Shown one piece after another: positions 62,846-64,000 of a stretch of DNA of 64,000 bases. Source of the stretch: JACMLD01 sp039916305 (GTDB lineage: Bacteria; Bacteroidota; Bacteroidia; Chitinophagales; Chitinophagaceae); contig JBDSLR010000038.1 of the NCBI GenBank assembly GCA_039916305.1, positions 96,152 through 160,151 of the forward strand. Reading direction: 5' to 3'. Position numbers and translations under genes: made by a program. The notes below the pieces were generated by a model. That model was given only the letters and a program-made list of their open reading frames with translations. It searched no databases and was not told the origin of the DNA. The first letter of the stretch is position 1. Each line of letters begins with the position of its first letter.

Positions 62846-63763
62846 ATGCATAATAAAACAATGCTTACTTTTTTCCTGCTGTTCCTGTCCGGAATAAATT
62901 CATTTTCTCAGCAGTCAGCCATCCAGGCACTGGATAGTATATCTGTTATACAGCCCGGTGCTGCGGTTGTGCAGGTGGCAAAGCAATTTATTTTTACAGA
63001 AGGGCCGGCCGTTGATAAAAAAGGCAATGTCTATTTTACGGATCAGCCCAATGATAAAATATGGAAGTATGATACGGATGGCAAACTGTCTGTTTTCATG
63101 GATAAGACCGGCCGGGCCAACGGATTATATTTTGATAAGAAAGGTCTGCTGGTTGCCTGTGCAGATGAAAAGAACCAGTTATGGTCTATTGATGCCGGCA
63201 AAAAAGTAACTGTACTGCTGGATGGTTTAAACGGTCATCGCTTCAACGGACCGAATGATTTATGGATTAATAAAAGCGGTGGTATTTACTTTACGGATCC
63301 GTATTACCAGCGCGATTACTGGGAAAGGAAAAAGCCCGATTTGGAAAGACAGGCTGTGTACTACCTGCCCCATGGCAGTAAACAGCCCATAATAGTAGAC
63401 AGTACACTGGCGCAGCCCAATGGTATAGTGGGCACGCCGGATGGCAAGTATCTTTATGTAGCAGATATCCGCAGTGGTAAAACATATAAGTATGCAATTG
63501 CCAGCAACGGTGCCCTGACCAATCGTGTTTTATTTGCAGCGATGGGTTCAGATGGAATGACACTTGATGAAAAAGGCAATGTTTATTTAACCGGACGGGG
63601 TGTAACCATCTTTGATCCGCTGGGTGTAAAAATGGGTACTATTCCTGTGCCTTCAGGCTGGGTAGGCAATATATGTTTTGGCGGAAAAGATCGCAGCACG
63701 CTGTTCATTACCGCATCAGAATCCATTTATACATTGCAGATGCAGGTAAAAGGAGTGGAATGA
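62846..63763 (+). CDS. Exported SMP-30/gluconolactonase-family lactonase
   Basis: This 305-residue six-bladed propeller has a signal peptide (MLTFFLLFLSGINSFSQQ). Metal and active-site-type motifs are FTEGPAVDKKGNVYFTD, RFNGPNDLWINKSGGIYFTD, PNGIVGTPDGKYLYVADI and GSDGMTLDEKGNVYL. Known relatives open sugar lactones. With the export signal it could act on a lactone made by the GMC dehydrogenase of the same locus; this is inference. The stop codon lies in the first unit of the following tandem repeat. It is the last gene of the PUL. Confidence 0.93.
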   Translation: MHNKTMLTFFLLFLSGINSFSQQSAIQALDSISVIQPGAAVVQVAKQFIFTEGPAVDKKGNVYFTDQPNDKIWKYDTDGKLSVFMDKTGRANGLYFDKKGLLVACADEKNQLWSIDAGKKVTVLLDGLNGHRFNGPNDLWINKSGGIYFTDPYYQRDYWERKKPDLERQAVYYLPHGSKQPIIVDSTLAQPNGIVGTPDGKYLYVADIRSGKTYKYAIASNGALTNRVLFAAMGSDGMTLDEKGNVYLTGRGVTIFDPLGVKMGTIPVPSGWVGNICFGGKDRSTLFITASESIYTLQMQVKGVE

Positions 63764-63891
63764 TGGGATGATGGTTGATTGGATGATTGGATGATTGGGA
63801 TGATGGTTGATTGGATGATGGATGATTGGAATGATGGGTTGATGGATGATGGATGATGGATGGTGGGATGATGGGATGATGGGATGATGGG
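63761..63891. repeat. Tandem repeat of GATGG-type short units
   Basis: About 130 bp made almost only of 6-8-bp variants such as TGGATGA, GGGATGAT and TTGATTGG. It begins at the stop codon of the lactonase gene and ends at the sequence GGGAAACG. Units are imperfect. Copy number may vary between strains. A leftward open frame through it (repeated H-P-I-I) is an artefact. Confidence 0.85.
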
Positions 63892-63934
63892 AAACGTAAT
63901 TAACGCAATATTTGGATTTGTAATTTATTGGATA

Positions 63935-63980
63935 AGGCCTGAAGGGCCTGAATGTTAATAGCCCCGGATGAAATCCGGGG
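63935..63980. repeat. REP-like double hairpin
   Basis: Two palindromes are 12 nt apart: AGGCC-TGAAG-GGCCT (63935-63949) and CCCCGGAT-GAA-ATCCGGGG (63962-63980). The second is very stable. The layout and the sequence resemble repetitive extragenic elements common in Bacteroidota intergenic regions. Only one copy lies in the window, so dispersal cannot be shown here. It may also serve as the terminator of the PUL. Confidence 0.6.
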
Positions 63981-64000
63981 AACGAAATTAAAGGGTTCAT

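Noticed and set aside
63716..64000. Minus-strand 94-codon frame rich in HHP and IIP with GFHPGLLTFRPF
   Set aside because: It is the translation of the tandem repeat and the REP-like hairpins, a well-known artefact in Bacteroidota annotation.
1..64000. CRISPR arrays, insertion sequences, prophage or integrase genes
   Set aside because: No regularly spaced repeat set with unique spacers, no transposase or integrase frame and no long terminal inverted repeats were found. The 11-bp arrays are operator-like, not CRISPR.

Overview
The window looks like a chromosomal piece of a Bacteroidota genome, most likely a Chitinophagaceae-type soil or plant-associated polysaccharide degrader. The reasons are a SusC/SusD pair, a hybrid two-component system with a periplasmic propeller sensor, many predicted exported enzymes, DUF1080 and DUF4142 families, weak Shine-Dalgarno sequences, and -7 elements resembling TAnnTTTG. 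No rRNA, tRNA, CRISPR array, insertion sequence, phage gene or origin was recognised. The species cannot be named from the sequence alone.

Region 1 (1-8 kb) is housekeeping and accessory material: the 5' end of a propeller sensor cut by the window edge, an FAD/NAD(P)-binding protein, a lipoprotein alpha/beta hydrolase, a VOC protein, a methyltransferase and a Gfo/Idh/MocA oxidoreductase. It is gene-sparse, with several long gaps.

Region 2 (8.4-14.8 kb) is a stress-response module. A leftward usp-TPR-usp operon lies back to back with a rightward OmpR-type response regulator and histidine kinase, followed by a leftward small gene of unknown function. Upstream of both leftward units sit arrays of four [C/G]ATTAG hexamers at exact 11-bp spacing, each 9 bp from a -7-like element. 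I read these as binding sites of the response regulator, and so as a self-contained local regulon.

Region 3 (14.8-20.3 kb) is an ImuA-ImuB-DnaE2 mutasome operon (error-prone DNA repair). Region 4 (20.5-33.7 kb) mixes exported hydrolases, a MarR repressor divergent from a GNAT acetyltransferase over a perfect 12-bp-arm palindrome, an Fsr-like MFS exporter, a TerB-like protein, a K+/H+ antiporter, a PfkB sugar kinase and some orphan small proteins.

Region 5 (33.8-63.8 kb) is a polysaccharide utilization locus (PUL). It holds a hybrid two-component sensor/regulator, a LacI regulator, SusC and SusD, two heparinase II/III-type lyases, a GH97 enzyme lacking the retaining nucleophile, a class C beta-lactamase-fold hydrolase, a periplasmic GMC dehydrogenase with its small subunit, a double-thioredoxin protein, a DUF4142 protein, an S1-type sulfatase, a GH95 alpha-fucosidase/galactosidase and an SMP-30 lactonase. 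Together they suggest use of a sulfated, uronic-acid-containing glycan with alpha-L-fucose or L-galactose branches, plus a periplasmic oxidative side route for a released sugar. The window ends with a short-unit tandem repeat and a REP-like double hairpin.
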